Assembly (NCBI RefSeq): GCF_000407445.1
Contig: NZ_ASWB01000001.1
Span: 558,001-622,000, forward strand
From: Enterococcus moraviensis ATCC BAA-383
GTDB lineage: Bacteria; Bacillota; Bacilli; Lactobacillales; Enterococcaceae
DNA length: 64,000 nucleotides
Reading direction: 5' to 3'
Below are positions 1 through 7,500 of this stretch, in pieces. The notes below the pieces were generated by a model. It saw only the letters and a list, made by a program, of their open reading frames with translations, searched no databases and was not told the origin of the DNA. The position numbers and the translations under genes are program-made. Position 1 is the first letter of the stretch. Every line of letters begins with the position of its first letter.

Positions 1-393
1 TGCTTGTTCATACTCATTGCAAAGATAAAATTTACAACTACCTAAATAATAATAATAGCGTTGCCAATCTGTGTCTAAATGAAGTCTTTCTTCTATTTGA
101 GTATCCTGCATATAGGTCATTATTTTTTTGTATTCTTTATGACGAAAATAGTCTGCTATCTTTTCAAATATTTGCGTAATCAAACGAACTTCTTCAGATT
201 TGAATTGCATTATTTGATCCATTGTCACACCTAAGCGCTGACAAATTTGTTGCATCACTACTACATTTGGTAATTCCTCATTGTTCTCTATTCTGCTTAA
301 TACACTTTGTGAACAAATGTCTTCTGATAACATTTTTTGTGTCAGCTTTCTATTCTTACGAATTTCCTTAATAACTGCTCCAAAAGAATCCAT
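1..393 (-). CDS. XRE/Rgg-type HTH regulator, N-terminal part (runs off the window)
   Basis: Open reading frame from the ATG at 393 to the window edge, so the C-terminus is missing; 131 residues are visible. It starts MDSFGAVIKEIRKNRKLTQ. Residues about 5-60 form a helix-turn-helix of the XRE type, with the typical SVLSRIENNEELPN segment. The rest is helical (YFRHKEYKKI, YYYYLGSC), like the TPR-type peptide-sensing domain of Rgg/PlcR/MutR regulators. An AGGAG ribosome binding site lies just upstream. It diverges from the small gene at 585 across a perfect palindrome (465-478), so it probably regulates itself and that neighbour. The family is firm for the HTH; the Rgg/TPR assignment is inferred from the partial sequence. 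Confidence 0.8.
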   Translation of the reverse strand, partial: MDSFGAVIKEIRKNRKLTQKMLSEDICSQSVLSRIENNEELPNVVVMQQICQRLGVTMDQIMQFKSEEVRLITQIFEKIADYFRHKEYKKIMTYMQDTQIEERLHLDTDWQRYYYYLGSCKFYLCNEYEQA

Positions 394-464
394 ACTTCCA
401 CTCCTAAGATAATTTCCATAATCTATTACGTAAACTGAAGTTTTATTAACCCAAAATGCAAAAT

Positions 465-478
465 ATGCGAATTCGCAT
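465..478. promoter_or_regulatory. Perfect 14-bp palindrome, candidate operator
   Basis: ATGCGAATTCGCAT reads the same on both strands. It is flanked by further imperfect symmetry (AAATGCA on the left at about 454, ATGCATTT on the right at about 480). It lies between the divergent XRE regulator (start 393) and the small gene (start 585), where an autoregulatory operator would be expected. Binding by the neighbouring HTH protein is inference. Confidence 0.55.
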
Positions 479-584
479 TATGCATTTATTGTACTTTATT
501 GCATAATATACTGCAAGAACATTACCTACTACTTAAACGAGACGATTTAAAAAAATTTTGCTTTGCAAATAAGGGGTGTTACTT

Positions 585-761
585 ATGACACAGGAGAAAC
601 AAGTTAGCTTTAGTTGGGAAAAAAATAGCTATAAAGGTTATGTTGAGAAAGAATATGAAAATGCTTATTTGATTGTTGTTTCAGATCCAAGTCCAGACAT
701 GGAAGAAAAGTATACAAACCGCATGATAATTAGTAAAAAAAATTGCCAAACTGCAGAGTAG
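585..761 (+). CDS. Small DUF2187-like protein
   Basis: 58-residue protein beginning MTQEKQVSFSWEKNSYKG. The ATG at 585 is preferred over an in-frame GTG at 576 because AAGGGG lies 8 bases before the ATG. The sequence has the compact beta pattern of KOW-like DUF2187 proteins: a V-F-W-x-G-x-V strand pair, a Y-L-I-V-V-x-D strand, then an N-R-x-I-I-x-K-K tail. Members are small proteins of unknown function common in Firmicutes. It is monocistronic, followed by a terminator at 806-844, and faces the XRE regulator across a palindrome. The assignment rests on pattern similarity only. Confidence 0.55.
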   Translation: MTQEKQVSFSWEKNSYKGYVEKEYENAYLIVVSDPSPDMEEKYTNRMIISKKNCQTAE

Positions 762-805
762 TAATCTTTTTTCATTACTTTGTACAACGTATCCCTAAAA
801 ACGAG

Positions 806-844
806 AGTGACTCAAAACGTATTTTGTTTTGAGTCACTTTTTTT
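806..844. terminator. Intrinsic terminator between convergent genes
   Basis: 13-bp stem AGTGACTCAAAAC / GTTTTGAGTCACT (806-818 with 826-838), 7-base loop, then a T-run to 844. It serves the gene ending at 761. On the other strand the hairpin is followed by CTCGTTTTTA, so it may also end the alaA transcript. Confidence 0.85.
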
Positions 845-847
845 CGA

Positions 848-2065
848 TTATTTTTGTTTGTAAGTAGATAAAAACGCACGCATTTTTTCAGTTGTGAATT
901 TCAAGTCTTCCATCTTAGGTAGATAAACGATTCTAAAATGATCTGGCTGTGTCCAGTTGAAGCCACCGCCGTGCACAAGTAAAATATGATGTTCATGAAG
1001 GAAGTCTAATACAAACTTTTCATCATCATAAATATTGAAGCGGGCAATATCGATCTTTGGAAAAATATAAAATGCCGCTTTAGGTTTTACTGCTGATAAC
1101 CCTGGGATATCATTGATCGCATTATAGATATATTCACGCTGTTCATAAATTCTACCACCTGGCAATAGTAAGTCGTCTACGCTTTGGTAGCCGCCTAATG
1201 CGGTTTGGATGATTTGCTGAGATAGTACATTAGAACACAAACGCATAGATGCAAGCATATTTAGCCCTTCTATATATCCTTTAACATGTTTTTTATTTCC
1301 GCTTAATACCATCCAGCCACAACGGAAGCCTGCAACTCGATGCGATTTAGATAGTCCGTTCAAAGTAACAACAAACAAATCTGGTGCTAATGTAGCGATT
1401 GGAATATGTGTTAAGCCATCCATCACTAAACGATCATAAATTTCATCTGAAAAAATGATCAAATCATTCTGCCTTGCTACCTCAACAATCTGTTCAAGAA
1501 TTTCTTTCGGGTATAATGCACCAGTTGGATTATTTGGGTTGATTAAAACGATTGCTTTTGTATTTGTTGTAACTTTTGCTTTTATATCGTCGATATCTGG
1601 ATACCATTCAGCTTGTTCATCACAAATGTAATGGACCGGATTTCCGCCAGCTAGTGATACTGATGCAGTCCATAAAGGATAATCTGGCATCGGAACTAGC
1701 ACTTCATCCCCATTATTCAGTAAACCTTGCATGCACATTGTAATCAATTCGCTGACACCATTACCTGTATAAATATCATTGATCGTCACATTAGGAAATC
1801 CTTTAACTTGGCAATATTGTTCAATTGCTTTACGGGCTGAAAAGATTCCTTTTGAATCAGAATACCCTTCAGAGTTGCGAACATTCATGATCATGTCTCG
1901 TACCACTTCATTTGGCGCATCAAAACCAAAGGGGGCGGGATTACCAGTATTAAGTTTCAAAATTCGAATGCCTTCTTCGTGCATTCTGTCCGCTTCTTCT
2001 AAAACCGGACCACGTACGTCATAACTGACACCATCAAGTTTGTTAGATTTCTCAAAATTTCTCAT
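848..2065 (-). CDS. alaA: AlaA-type alanine aminotransferase (PLP, fold type I)
   Basis: 405 residues, the length of E. coli AlaA, with strong resemblance along the chain: SYDVRGPVLEEADRM at the N-terminus, LNTGNPAPFGFDAP, INPNNPTGA, and LNGLSKSHRVAGFR, which carries the PLP-binding lysine. The enzyme family interconverts alanine/pyruvate with glutamate/2-oxoglutarate in the cytosol. The start at 2065 (MRNFEKSNKLDG) is chosen over the in-frame 2128 start because GAGGGA lies 6 bases before it and the upstream 21 residues look non-coding. The gene appears monocistronic. The family is firm; the physiological substrate is inferred. Confidence 0.88.
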   Translation of the reverse strand: MRNFEKSNKLDGVSYDVRGPVLEEADRMHEEGIRILKLNTGNPAPFGFDAPNEVVRDMIMNVRNSEGYSDSKGIFSARKAIEQYCQVKGFPNVTINDIYTGNGVSELITMCMQGLLNNGDEVLVPMPDYPLWTASVSLAGGNPVHYICDEQAEWYPDIDDIKAKVTTNTKAIVLINPNNPTGALYPKEILEQIVEVARQNDLIIFSDEIYDRLVMDGLTHIPIATLAPDLFVVTLNGLSKSHRVAGFRCGWMVLSGNKKHVKGYIEGLNMLASMRLCSNVLSQQIIQTALGGYQSVDDLLLPGGRIYEQREYIYNAINDIPGLSAVKPKAAFYIFPKIDIARFNIYDDEKFVLDFLHEHHILLVHGGGFNWTQPDHFRIVYLPKMEDLKFTTEKMRAFLSTYKQK

Positions 2066-2223
2066 ACTGTATCCCTCATTTTCAAAATTTATATCTTTAA
2101 AGTTACGCCACCTAGAAAAAAAAAGCAATGATAAATTGCAAATTTTCTAAAAAAAAAGACTCCAGTGAGATACTCTTTTCAAGTTTCACTAGAATATGTG
2201 AAGTATCCGTTATCATAATTAGC

Positions 2224-2265
2224 AAAAAAACAGCTGATTTCTTTTCATCAAAAAAGAAATCAGCT
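2224..2265 (-). terminator. Terminator of the GH13 gene
   Basis: 14-bp stem (2232-2245 with 2252-2265, AGCTGATTTCTTTT and its complement), followed on the minus strand by seven T (2224-2230). It lies 7 bases past the stop of the glucosidase gene. Confidence 0.9.
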
Positions 2266-2271
2266 CTTCTT

Positions 2272-3921
2272 TTATTTATGTTTATAAACTCTTGCTTCAT
2301 AAGGAGCAAAAAGCGTATGTTGATGTATCGTGTGATCATTGAGATTACATAACTGAAGAATCCAATCTTCGATTTGAACATTTTCTGGTAAATCAGCAGA
2401 AGCAAAGTCCTTTGATAAATTGATGATCACTACAAATCGTTCATCTCCCAAACGGCGTCCGTAAACAAATAGCTGTTGGTGGTCTGGTAAATATAATTTA
2501 TAGTCACCGTAGATCAGTGCTTGATTTTCATTTCTTAATTGAATGACTTCTTTGTAAAAATTCAAAACAGAATTTTGGTCCTGTAACTCATCCAGCACGT
2601 TGATTTCTTGTTTATTTGGATTGATCACCATCCAAGGTTTTCTCTTCGAAAAGCCTGCGTATTCCTCTGCTGTCCACTGCATCGGTGTTCTAGCATTATC
2701 TCTTGCGGTCCTGCGGATTACATTCATTGCTTTTGCAGGTTCTACACCAGCATGAATCATTTCATGATAAAAATTCTTCGTGTCAACTGCATCAATATCC
2801 TCAATTGAAGCAAATGGCATATTAGTCATACCAATTTCTTGTCCTTGATAAATAAAAGGTGTACCTTGAAGTAGCAAAAATGTTAGCGATAAGGCCTTAG
2901 CAGATGCTTGCCAAAACACCTTTTCCTCACTACCAAAACTTGAAACCGATCGAGGAATGTCATGATTTTCCATATAGAGCGCATTCCAACCACGACCGTC
3001 GGCTAATGCCTCTTGCCAAGCCGTTAGTGCCTGCTTAAAATGAATGACATCTAATGTCTCTTGTTCCTCTTTATTCCAAAGGGATATATGATCGAACTCA
3101 AACAACATATTGAAATATCCCTCTGTTTCCCCTACCCACTGATGGGCTTCAGCCGCACTGACACCATTTGCTTCTCCGACTGTTAGAATGTCTCTTTTTT
3201 TAAAAATAGTTCGTAACTCTTCTAAATGTGTTTCTATTCCAGGAACATTTTTAAACGAAGCAAAGGGATCATCCCCTAATGGCGTATCGAGTGTTGCTTT
3301 TTTTATATGCGAAATAGCATCCACTCGAAAACCATCAATGCCTTTATCCAGCCACCAGTCAATCATAGAAAATAATTCTCGCTTCACTCGAGGATTTTCC
3401 CAATTAAGGTCAGGTTGTTCTTTTGCAAAAACATGGAGATAATATTGATTTGTCGTCTCATCATATTCCCAAGCAGATCCGCCAAAAATAGAAACCCAAT
3501 CATTAGGTGGCCCATCAATCGTTCCATCTGCCCAAATATAGTAGTCGCGATAATCATCCTTTACAGAAGATCTTGATTCGATAAACCATGAATGTTGATT
3601 CGATGTGTGATTGATCACTAAATCCATGATCACCTTAATTCCCAATTGATGGGCTTCTTCAAGTAACAAATCAAATTCTTCCATTGTACCAAACGTATGG
3701 AGTATCTTTTGATAATCACTAATATCATACCCATTGTCTACATTAGGTGATTCATAGATTGGGGTAATCCAAATAAATCCAATCCCCAACTCTTTAAGGT
3801 AATCTAACTTTGCCCGGATACCATTCAAATCACCAATTCCATCGCTATTTGTATCCAGAAAACTAGCTGGGTAAATTTGATAGCCAACTGCTTCTTTCCA
3901 CCATGCACGTTTGATTGCCAT
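2272..3921 (-). CDS. GH13 alpha-glucosidase (MalL / oligo-1,6-glucosidase family)
   Basis: 549 residues, normal for GH13 subfamily 31 glucosidases. It starts MAIKRAWWKEAVGYQIYPAS with an AGAGGTG binding site. The TIM-barrel motifs are all present: VMDLVINHTS (region I), GFRVDAIS with nucleophile D201 (region II), VGEANG with acid/base E250 (region III), and MENHDIPR with D321 (region IV). No signal peptide, so it acts in the cytosol on imported oligosaccharides. The residue after the nucleophile is Ala rather than the Val typical of isomaltases, which points to alpha-1,4 rather than alpha-1,6 preference; that is inference from family knowledge. It stands alone, with no sugar transporter beside it. 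Confidence 0.87.
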   Translation of the reverse strand: MAIKRAWWKEAVGYQIYPASFLDTNSDGIGDLNGIRAKLDYLKELGIGFIWITPIYESPNVDNGYDISDYQKILHTFGTMEEFDLLLEEAHQLGIKVIMDLVINHTSNQHSWFIESRSSVKDDYRDYYIWADGTIDGPPNDWVSIFGGSAWEYDETTNQYYLHVFAKEQPDLNWENPRVKRELFSMIDWWLDKGIDGFRVDAISHIKKATLDTPLGDDPFASFKNVPGIETHLEELRTIFKKRDILTVGEANGVSAAEAHQWVGETEGYFNMLFEFDHISLWNKEEQETLDVIHFKQALTAWQEALADGRGWNALYMENHDIPRSVSSFGSEEKVFWQASAKALSLTFLLLQGTPFIYQGQEIGMTNMPFASIEDIDAVDTKNFYHEMIHAGVEPAKAMNVIRRTARDNARTPMQWTAEEYAGFSKRKPWMVINPNKQEINVLDELQDQNSVLNFYKEVIQLRNENQALIYGDYKLYLPDHQQLFVYGRRLGDERFVVIINLSKDFASADLPENVQIEDWILQLCNLNDHTIHQHTLFAPYEARVYKHK

Positions 3922-4034
3922 CTATATCACCTCTAATTTATCTTTCTTTTCATTATATAAGATACGACGAAAAAGTGTATCTGAAACGCATAAAACTATC
4001 TTACCTTTATATAAAATTATGATCCAATAGTACC

Positions 4035-4766
4035 TTACCAATATATTCCGTGAAAAATACCAATAAAGGAAACCACGAAATGAAATACGATAACCATAAA
4101 CAGTAACCTAGCTAAAAAGTAACTGAGTAATTGTCGTCTTTTTTGTTTTTTCTCTAGTGGAGTGTGACTTTCATCAACCTGAACAGCTTTTTTAAGTATA
4201 CCAGGATAAGATCCTAAAACAGACGGTTGAAAATCAACCACTTCTATTCCAGCATCTATTAGAAACTTGTTTATCTTTTTCAGGTCTTCCTCTTTTTGAT
4301 TTGTCAAAGAAACAACGATGTACATTGCTTCGTATTCAGAATTGTAAAACGCTAGTTTAGAGTCATTTTTGTGATAAAATTCGCCCCACTGTGTTGGGGT
4401 CGTTAAAAATTGCAAGACATAAAAAGTAGTGCTATTATTCCGTTGAACCCTGCTTGAGAATCCTTTTATAACCGACAAATCAATTACTTTCTTCTTTCTA
4501 ATTCCCATGTCAAGAACCATTTCCATTTTTTTCCTATCAATAAAAACGTGATATTCTTTGTTTACCAATACTACTTGCATCACACCAGCAAATAAAAATA
4601 ATAGCATTAAACTAAATAATAGAATCAATAAAAATGGCTCGTTTAAATTTCTAATTGAATATATTCCTATTCCAATGCACAATGAGAATACAATACTTAA
4701 TATCGTTATAAAAGGTTTAAATCTGTACTTTATTTGCAATGTCTCTTTGCTCATTGTTTTAACCAT
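4035..4766 (-). CDS. Unknown membrane protein, three predicted TM segments
   Basis: 243 residues. Two hydrophobic segments sit near the N-terminus (about 17-37, FITILSIVFSLCIGIGIYSI; and about 43-68, PFLLILLFSLMLLFLFAG), followed by a soluble domain of about 140 residues, a basic KKQKRRQ stretch and a C-terminal TM (LLFMVIVFHFVVSFIGIF). The soluble part alternates beta strands (YHVFIDRKKMEMVLDMG), somewhat like PH-like membrane proteins. I do not recognise the family. Its ATG directly follows the TAG of the gene at 4767-5213, with AGAAAGGAG inside that gene, so the two are translationally coupled. Confidence 0.7.
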   Translation of the reverse strand: MVKTMSKETLQIKYRFKPFITILSIVFSLCIGIGIYSIRNLNEPFLLILLFSLMLLFLFAGVMQVVLVNKEYHVFIDRKKMEMVLDMGIRKKKVIDLSVIKGFSSRVQRNNSTTFYVLQFLTTPTQWGEFYHKNDSKLAFYNSEYEAMYIVVSLTNQKEEDLKKINKFLIDAGIEVVDFQPSVLGSYPGILKKAVQVDESHTPLEKKQKRRQLLSYFLARLLFMVIVFHFVVSFIGIFHGIYW

Positions 4767-5213
4767 CTACTCGCTCCTTTCTAAGCTAAACCAATTGATT
4801 TGACCATCATCACCTGAATTTTCAAATGAGAGTAACTGCATTTTTTCAGTATCCTCTTTGTTGAAAATCAACATGTAACGATAGTTGTCATCACTCGAAT
4901 CCTGTTTAAAGAAATAATAAATTTCGTTTTTTTCATCTAGTCGCTTAAAAGTACTTCTCGTCGATTTTGATGTGTATTTTATTGGTATTACCTTGTTTCC
5001 TAGATTCAGTTTGTAAGATGAAATGGTTATACTTTTGGGCGCTTTTTCTAAACCATAATTTATTTCACTGTCAATAACTGTCCAACGGCCAAACATTTTT
5101 GCTTGTAAGTAATGCCTATTGAGACAAAAAGAGACAATCAAAGAAACGATAATGACGATAATCCACGCGATAATTTTGTTATTCCTTGTCAATAAACTGT
5201 ATTTATTTTTCAA
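4767..5213 (-). CDS. Unknown single-TM protein
   Basis: 148 residues. A basic N-terminus (MKNKYSLLTRNNK) is followed by one TM segment (IIAWIIVIIVSLIVSFCL, about 14-31) and an extracytoplasmic domain starting at FGRWTVIDSEI, rich in beta strands. The FGRW start resembles small lipocalin-like stress domains, but I cannot assign one. Its stop abuts the start of the 4035-4766 gene, so the two are one unit. Confidence 0.65.
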   Translation of the reverse strand: MKNKYSLLTRNNKIIAWIIVIIVSLIVSFCLNRHYLQAKMFGRWTVIDSEINYGLEKAPKSITISSYKLNLGNKVIPIKYTSKSTRSTFKRLDEKNEIYYFFKQDSSDDNYRYMLIFNKEDTEKMQLLSFENSGDDGQINWFSLERSE

Positions 5214-5255
5214 CTACTCACCTCATTATTTTAAATAGCTTTCTTCTATTTTACT

Positions 5256-5300
5256 AAAGAAAAAAGGTAGCAAACTAGATTGTCTGTCACCTTTTCTTTG
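5256..5300 (-). terminator. Probable terminator after the 5322-5831 gene
   Basis: On the minus strand AAAAGGTGACA pairs with TGCTACCTTTT across a loop of about 14 bases and is followed by TTTTTTCTTT. The stem has one mismatch. Confidence 0.6.
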
Positions 5301-5321
5301 TCGTCAACAATTGTAAAATAA

Positions 5322-5831
5322 TCAAAATTCTTCAACTTTCACTTTAAACTCTTTTGTCGGATACGTTCCTCGTAGATCAAATTCATGAGCTGTACCATCC
5401 GTGAACTTGATCTGATATTTATAAAGCAGCTTCACCTTTTTATCTTGTTGTTTGAAACACCCTACATCTATGATATCTGTCCATTTTTTTGTATGTAATT
5501 TTCTATTTTCATAATACGTCAACCCATATTCATCCATTTTATAAATGATCCCCTGATCCGTTAACATCATCTTACTATCACTTATTCCTGTGACAAGCAA
5601 CATATACGAAAACTTTAATGCTAGATAAACTAAGTAAAAGCTCCCTGACATAAAAGCAATCACCACAAATACAAACAAGAAAAAACGATTAAGTAAGTCC
5701 GAATTCTTCAATACAGGGAGTAAAAACCAAAAGACTATTCCCAACGTCATAATCAGCACAAACAACCCACCCATCAATTCCACCAAAACACTTCTCCACG
5801 TTATTCGAAGCTCAAACTGTTTCATTTCCAT
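5322..5831 (-). CDS. Unknown two-TM protein, possibly YcxB/PH-like
   Basis: 169 residues starting MEMKQFELRITWRSVLVELM. Two hydrophobic segments (about 17-38 and 47-74) are followed by a soluble C-terminal half with the strand pattern MMLTDQGIIYKMDEYG ... LHTKKWTDIIDVGCF, which resembles the membrane-attached PH/YcxB-like fold. It probably belongs with the two genes downstream, since all three are small membrane proteins in the same orientation, but a probable terminator (5256-5300) separates them. Function unknown. Confidence 0.65.
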   Translation of the reverse strand: MEMKQFELRITWRSVLVELMGGLFVLIMTLGIVFWFLLPVLKNSDLLNRFFLFVFVVIAFMSGSFYLVYLALKFSYMLLVTGISDSKMMLTDQGIIYKMDEYGLTYYENRKLHTKKWTDIIDVGCFKQQDKKVKLLYKYQIKFTDGTAHEFDLRGTYPTKEFKVKVEEF

Positions 5832-5985
5832 AAAATCGTTACTCCAATTTACTAGACTTTCTAATCTATTCTATCAAAATCCCTTGAAAAATAACAGTAG
5901 ATTTTTCATTTAAATACAGCTAAAGCCATGGTATCCTGCATGAAAAAATGAATGAATTTGAACTCACGCAGTCAAAATGGAGTGT

Positions 5986-6027
5986 AAAAAAAAGAACCCT
6001 AAACCTCTGTATACCAAGGTTTAGAGT
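5986..6027 (-). terminator. Terminator after tRNA-Leu
   Basis: Minus-strand stem CTAAACCT / AGGTTTAG with a 10-base loop, followed by TTCTTTTTTTT, starting a few bases past the tRNA 3' end. Confidence 0.8.
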
Positions 6028-6034
6028 TGAATGA

Positions 6035-6117
6035 TGCGGCCAAGAAGACTCGAACTTCCACGGGGTTGCCCCCACCAGCCCCTCAAGCTGGCGCGTCTGC
6101 CATTCCGCCATGACCGC
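6035..6117 (-). tRNA. tRNA-Leu (anticodon GAG)
   Basis: 83 nt. Acceptor arm GCGGTCA pairs with TGGCCGC. The anticodon stem is CCAGC / GCTGG with loop TTGAGGG (anticodon GAG), there is a long class II variable arm, and the T-arm contains GTTCGAGTC. CCA is not encoded: the discriminator A is followed by TCA. An open reading frame that crosses this gene on the same strand is spurious. Confidence 0.95.
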
Positions 6118-6144
6118 AATTCATAACATTATTATCTAAAACAA

Positions 6145-6173
6145 TGATAAAATACGCACTTACATTTGTCAAT
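6145..6173 (-). promoter_or_regulatory. Sigma-70-type promoter of tRNA-Leu
   Basis: TTGACA (6168-6173) and TATCAT (6145-6150) with 17-bp spacing on the minus strand, about 28 bases before the tRNA 5' end. Confidence 0.8.
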
Positions 6174-6193
6174 CATTGATGTAAACTTCACTG

Positions 6194-6919
6194 TTATCTT
6201 TTGTCATGTGTTCCATAAGCTAGAGACAACTTGTCATAAGACTGGATCACATGTTGAGGTAGTTCAACGGCATTAATATAGCCTCTTCCTTTAGGTCCGT
6301 ATCCATGCTCATCATTTCTAAGCCGAGGAATCTCTCCTAACACCAACGAAAGAAAATATTCTTTGCTCCAAAGACCATTTAGTTGTTCGTCTTCAAAATA
6401 AATTGATTCTTCAACGCTTTTCACAAGTGGGATAGTTGGAACATAATTTGTAAAAACTGTTTCCATATCTGCCCATTCCTTTTGAAAAGTGGCTTTGATC
6501 CTTCGTTGTAAAATAGGATCTTGTAATAGTAAAACGTTCTTTGGATATAGCCCTTCAGCTTTTACAGTATTTAAAGAAAATCGGGCATTTTCTCCAGAAT
6601 TAGTTGAACTGGCTTCAGTTAAAAATAGTTCTCTCTCTAATGTATATTTTTGTTTAAAATAGTCTAAATATATTTCAGTTTCACTTAGCCCGTCAACAAC
6701 TATTCCCATCTTTTTAAAGTTTTCGCGCAAAAAAGGTGTAGCATGGCCTATTCCACCGACTAACATAACCCTATTGACTACATCTCGTTCATATAAATCG
6801 ATCAACTCATCCGCAAGATAAGGTAGACTATTTCCGGCAAGTATTGCAAGATCGTATCCTTCAGTTAACTGTTCTTGTGCGGATAAATAATCGATAACCG
6901 TATTCCAATGTTGGATCAT
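6194..6919 (-). CDS. YdcF/ElyC-like DUF218 protein
   Basis: 241 residues. The Rossmann-like DUF218 pattern is visible: a strand YDLAILAGNSLPYLADE near residue 23, VNRVMLVGGIGHAT near 48, a GLSETEIYLDYF helix, and TEASSTNSGENARFS followed by NVLLLQDPILQRRIKATF. Family members are cytosolic or membrane-linked and some act in envelope metabolism, but no reaction is established for YdcF-type proteins. No TM segment is seen, so the soluble YdcF type is more likely than SanA/ElyC. The gene sits alone upstream of tRNA-Leu. Confidence 0.75.
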   Translation of the reverse strand: MIQHWNTVIDYLSAQEQLTEGYDLAILAGNSLPYLADELIDLYERDVVNRVMLVGGIGHATPFLRENFKKMGIVVDGLSETEIYLDYFKQKYTLERELFLTEASSTNSGENARFSLNTVKAEGLYPKNVLLLQDPILQRRIKATFQKEWADMETVFTNYVPTIPLVKSVEESIYFEDEQLNGLWSKEYFLSLVLGEIPRLRNDEHGYGPKGRGYINAVELPQHVIQSYDKLSLAYGTHDKR

Positions 6920-6955
6920 ATTCTCCCTCTTTTCTGTATGGCTTCTTCTATAATA

Positions 6956-6989
6956 ATACCGTCTTTTCTAATAAACGAAAAGACGGTAT
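6956..6989 (-). terminator. Terminator of the tex-sprT unit
   Basis: 13-bp perfect stem ATACCGTCTTTTC / GAAAAGACGGTAT with an 8-base loop. The minus-strand tail is TATTATTATAG, only moderately T-rich. Confidence 0.75.
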
Positions 6990-7009
6990 TTATTCTATGC
7001 TAGCTAAAT

Positions 7010-7498
7010 TTAATTCAATTCGACTAATTTCCCTTGGCATTTCCCACAAACAAAGCGTTGTGTGTTGATCCTTCGCTTCCGTAAAATCAATGTTTGGCAT
7101 TTTTCACACTGGTATTGATGATAAGATTGCGGTTTTTGTTCTGCCAACGGTCGGACATAGCGACTGCCACCAGTTTGTTTCAGTAATGCTTTAAATTCCG
7201 CATCTTTATGTTGATATCCTCTACCCTCTAAATGAAGATGATAATGACACAATTCATGCTTAATGACATTGAGTAATTCTGATTCCCCATAGAGTTCAAA
7301 TACTTTAGGATTAAAATCAATATTATGTGAACTTAAATGGTAGCGTCCGCCAGTTGTTCTCAAGCGTCGATTAAAAAAGGCTTTGTGTTGAAAGCTTTTC
7401 TTAAAAAAAGTCAGTGACGTTTCTTCAACCAGCGCTTGTAATTGATTATCTGTTAACTCTTGCTGTGTAGCTTTTCCTTCTTTAGAAAAACGACTCAA
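7010..7498 (-). CDS. SprT-like zinc metalloprotein
   Basis: 162 residues with the SprT-family signature HELCHYHLH (HExxH-type zinc site, about residues 81-89). The C-terminal zinc ribbon is made of CEKC (about 132) and CGKC (about 152). The start is TTG at 7498, two bases past the TAG of the tex gene, with AAAGGAAAG inside the end of tex, so it is translationally coupled. Family members are minigluzincin-like proteins, some linked to DNA-protein crosslink repair; the role of the bacterial short form is unproven. Confidence 0.85.
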   Translation of the reverse strand: MSRFSKEGKATQQELTDNQLQALVEETSLTFFKKSFQHKAFFNRRLRTTGGRYHLSSHNIDFNPKVFELYGESELLNVIKHELCHYHLHLEGRGYQHKDAEFKALLKQTGGSRYVRPLAEQKPQSYHQYQCEKCQTLILRKRRINTQRFVCGKCQGKLVELN

Positions 7499-7500
7499 GA

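Noticed and set aside
2112-2405. 97-residue minus-strand frame
   Set aside because: It runs across the terminator and the end of the GH13 gene, with no binding site.
5920-6111. 63-residue minus-strand frame MAEWQTRQLEG...
   Set aside because: It overlaps tRNA-Leu and its terminator; the peptide is just the translated tRNA.
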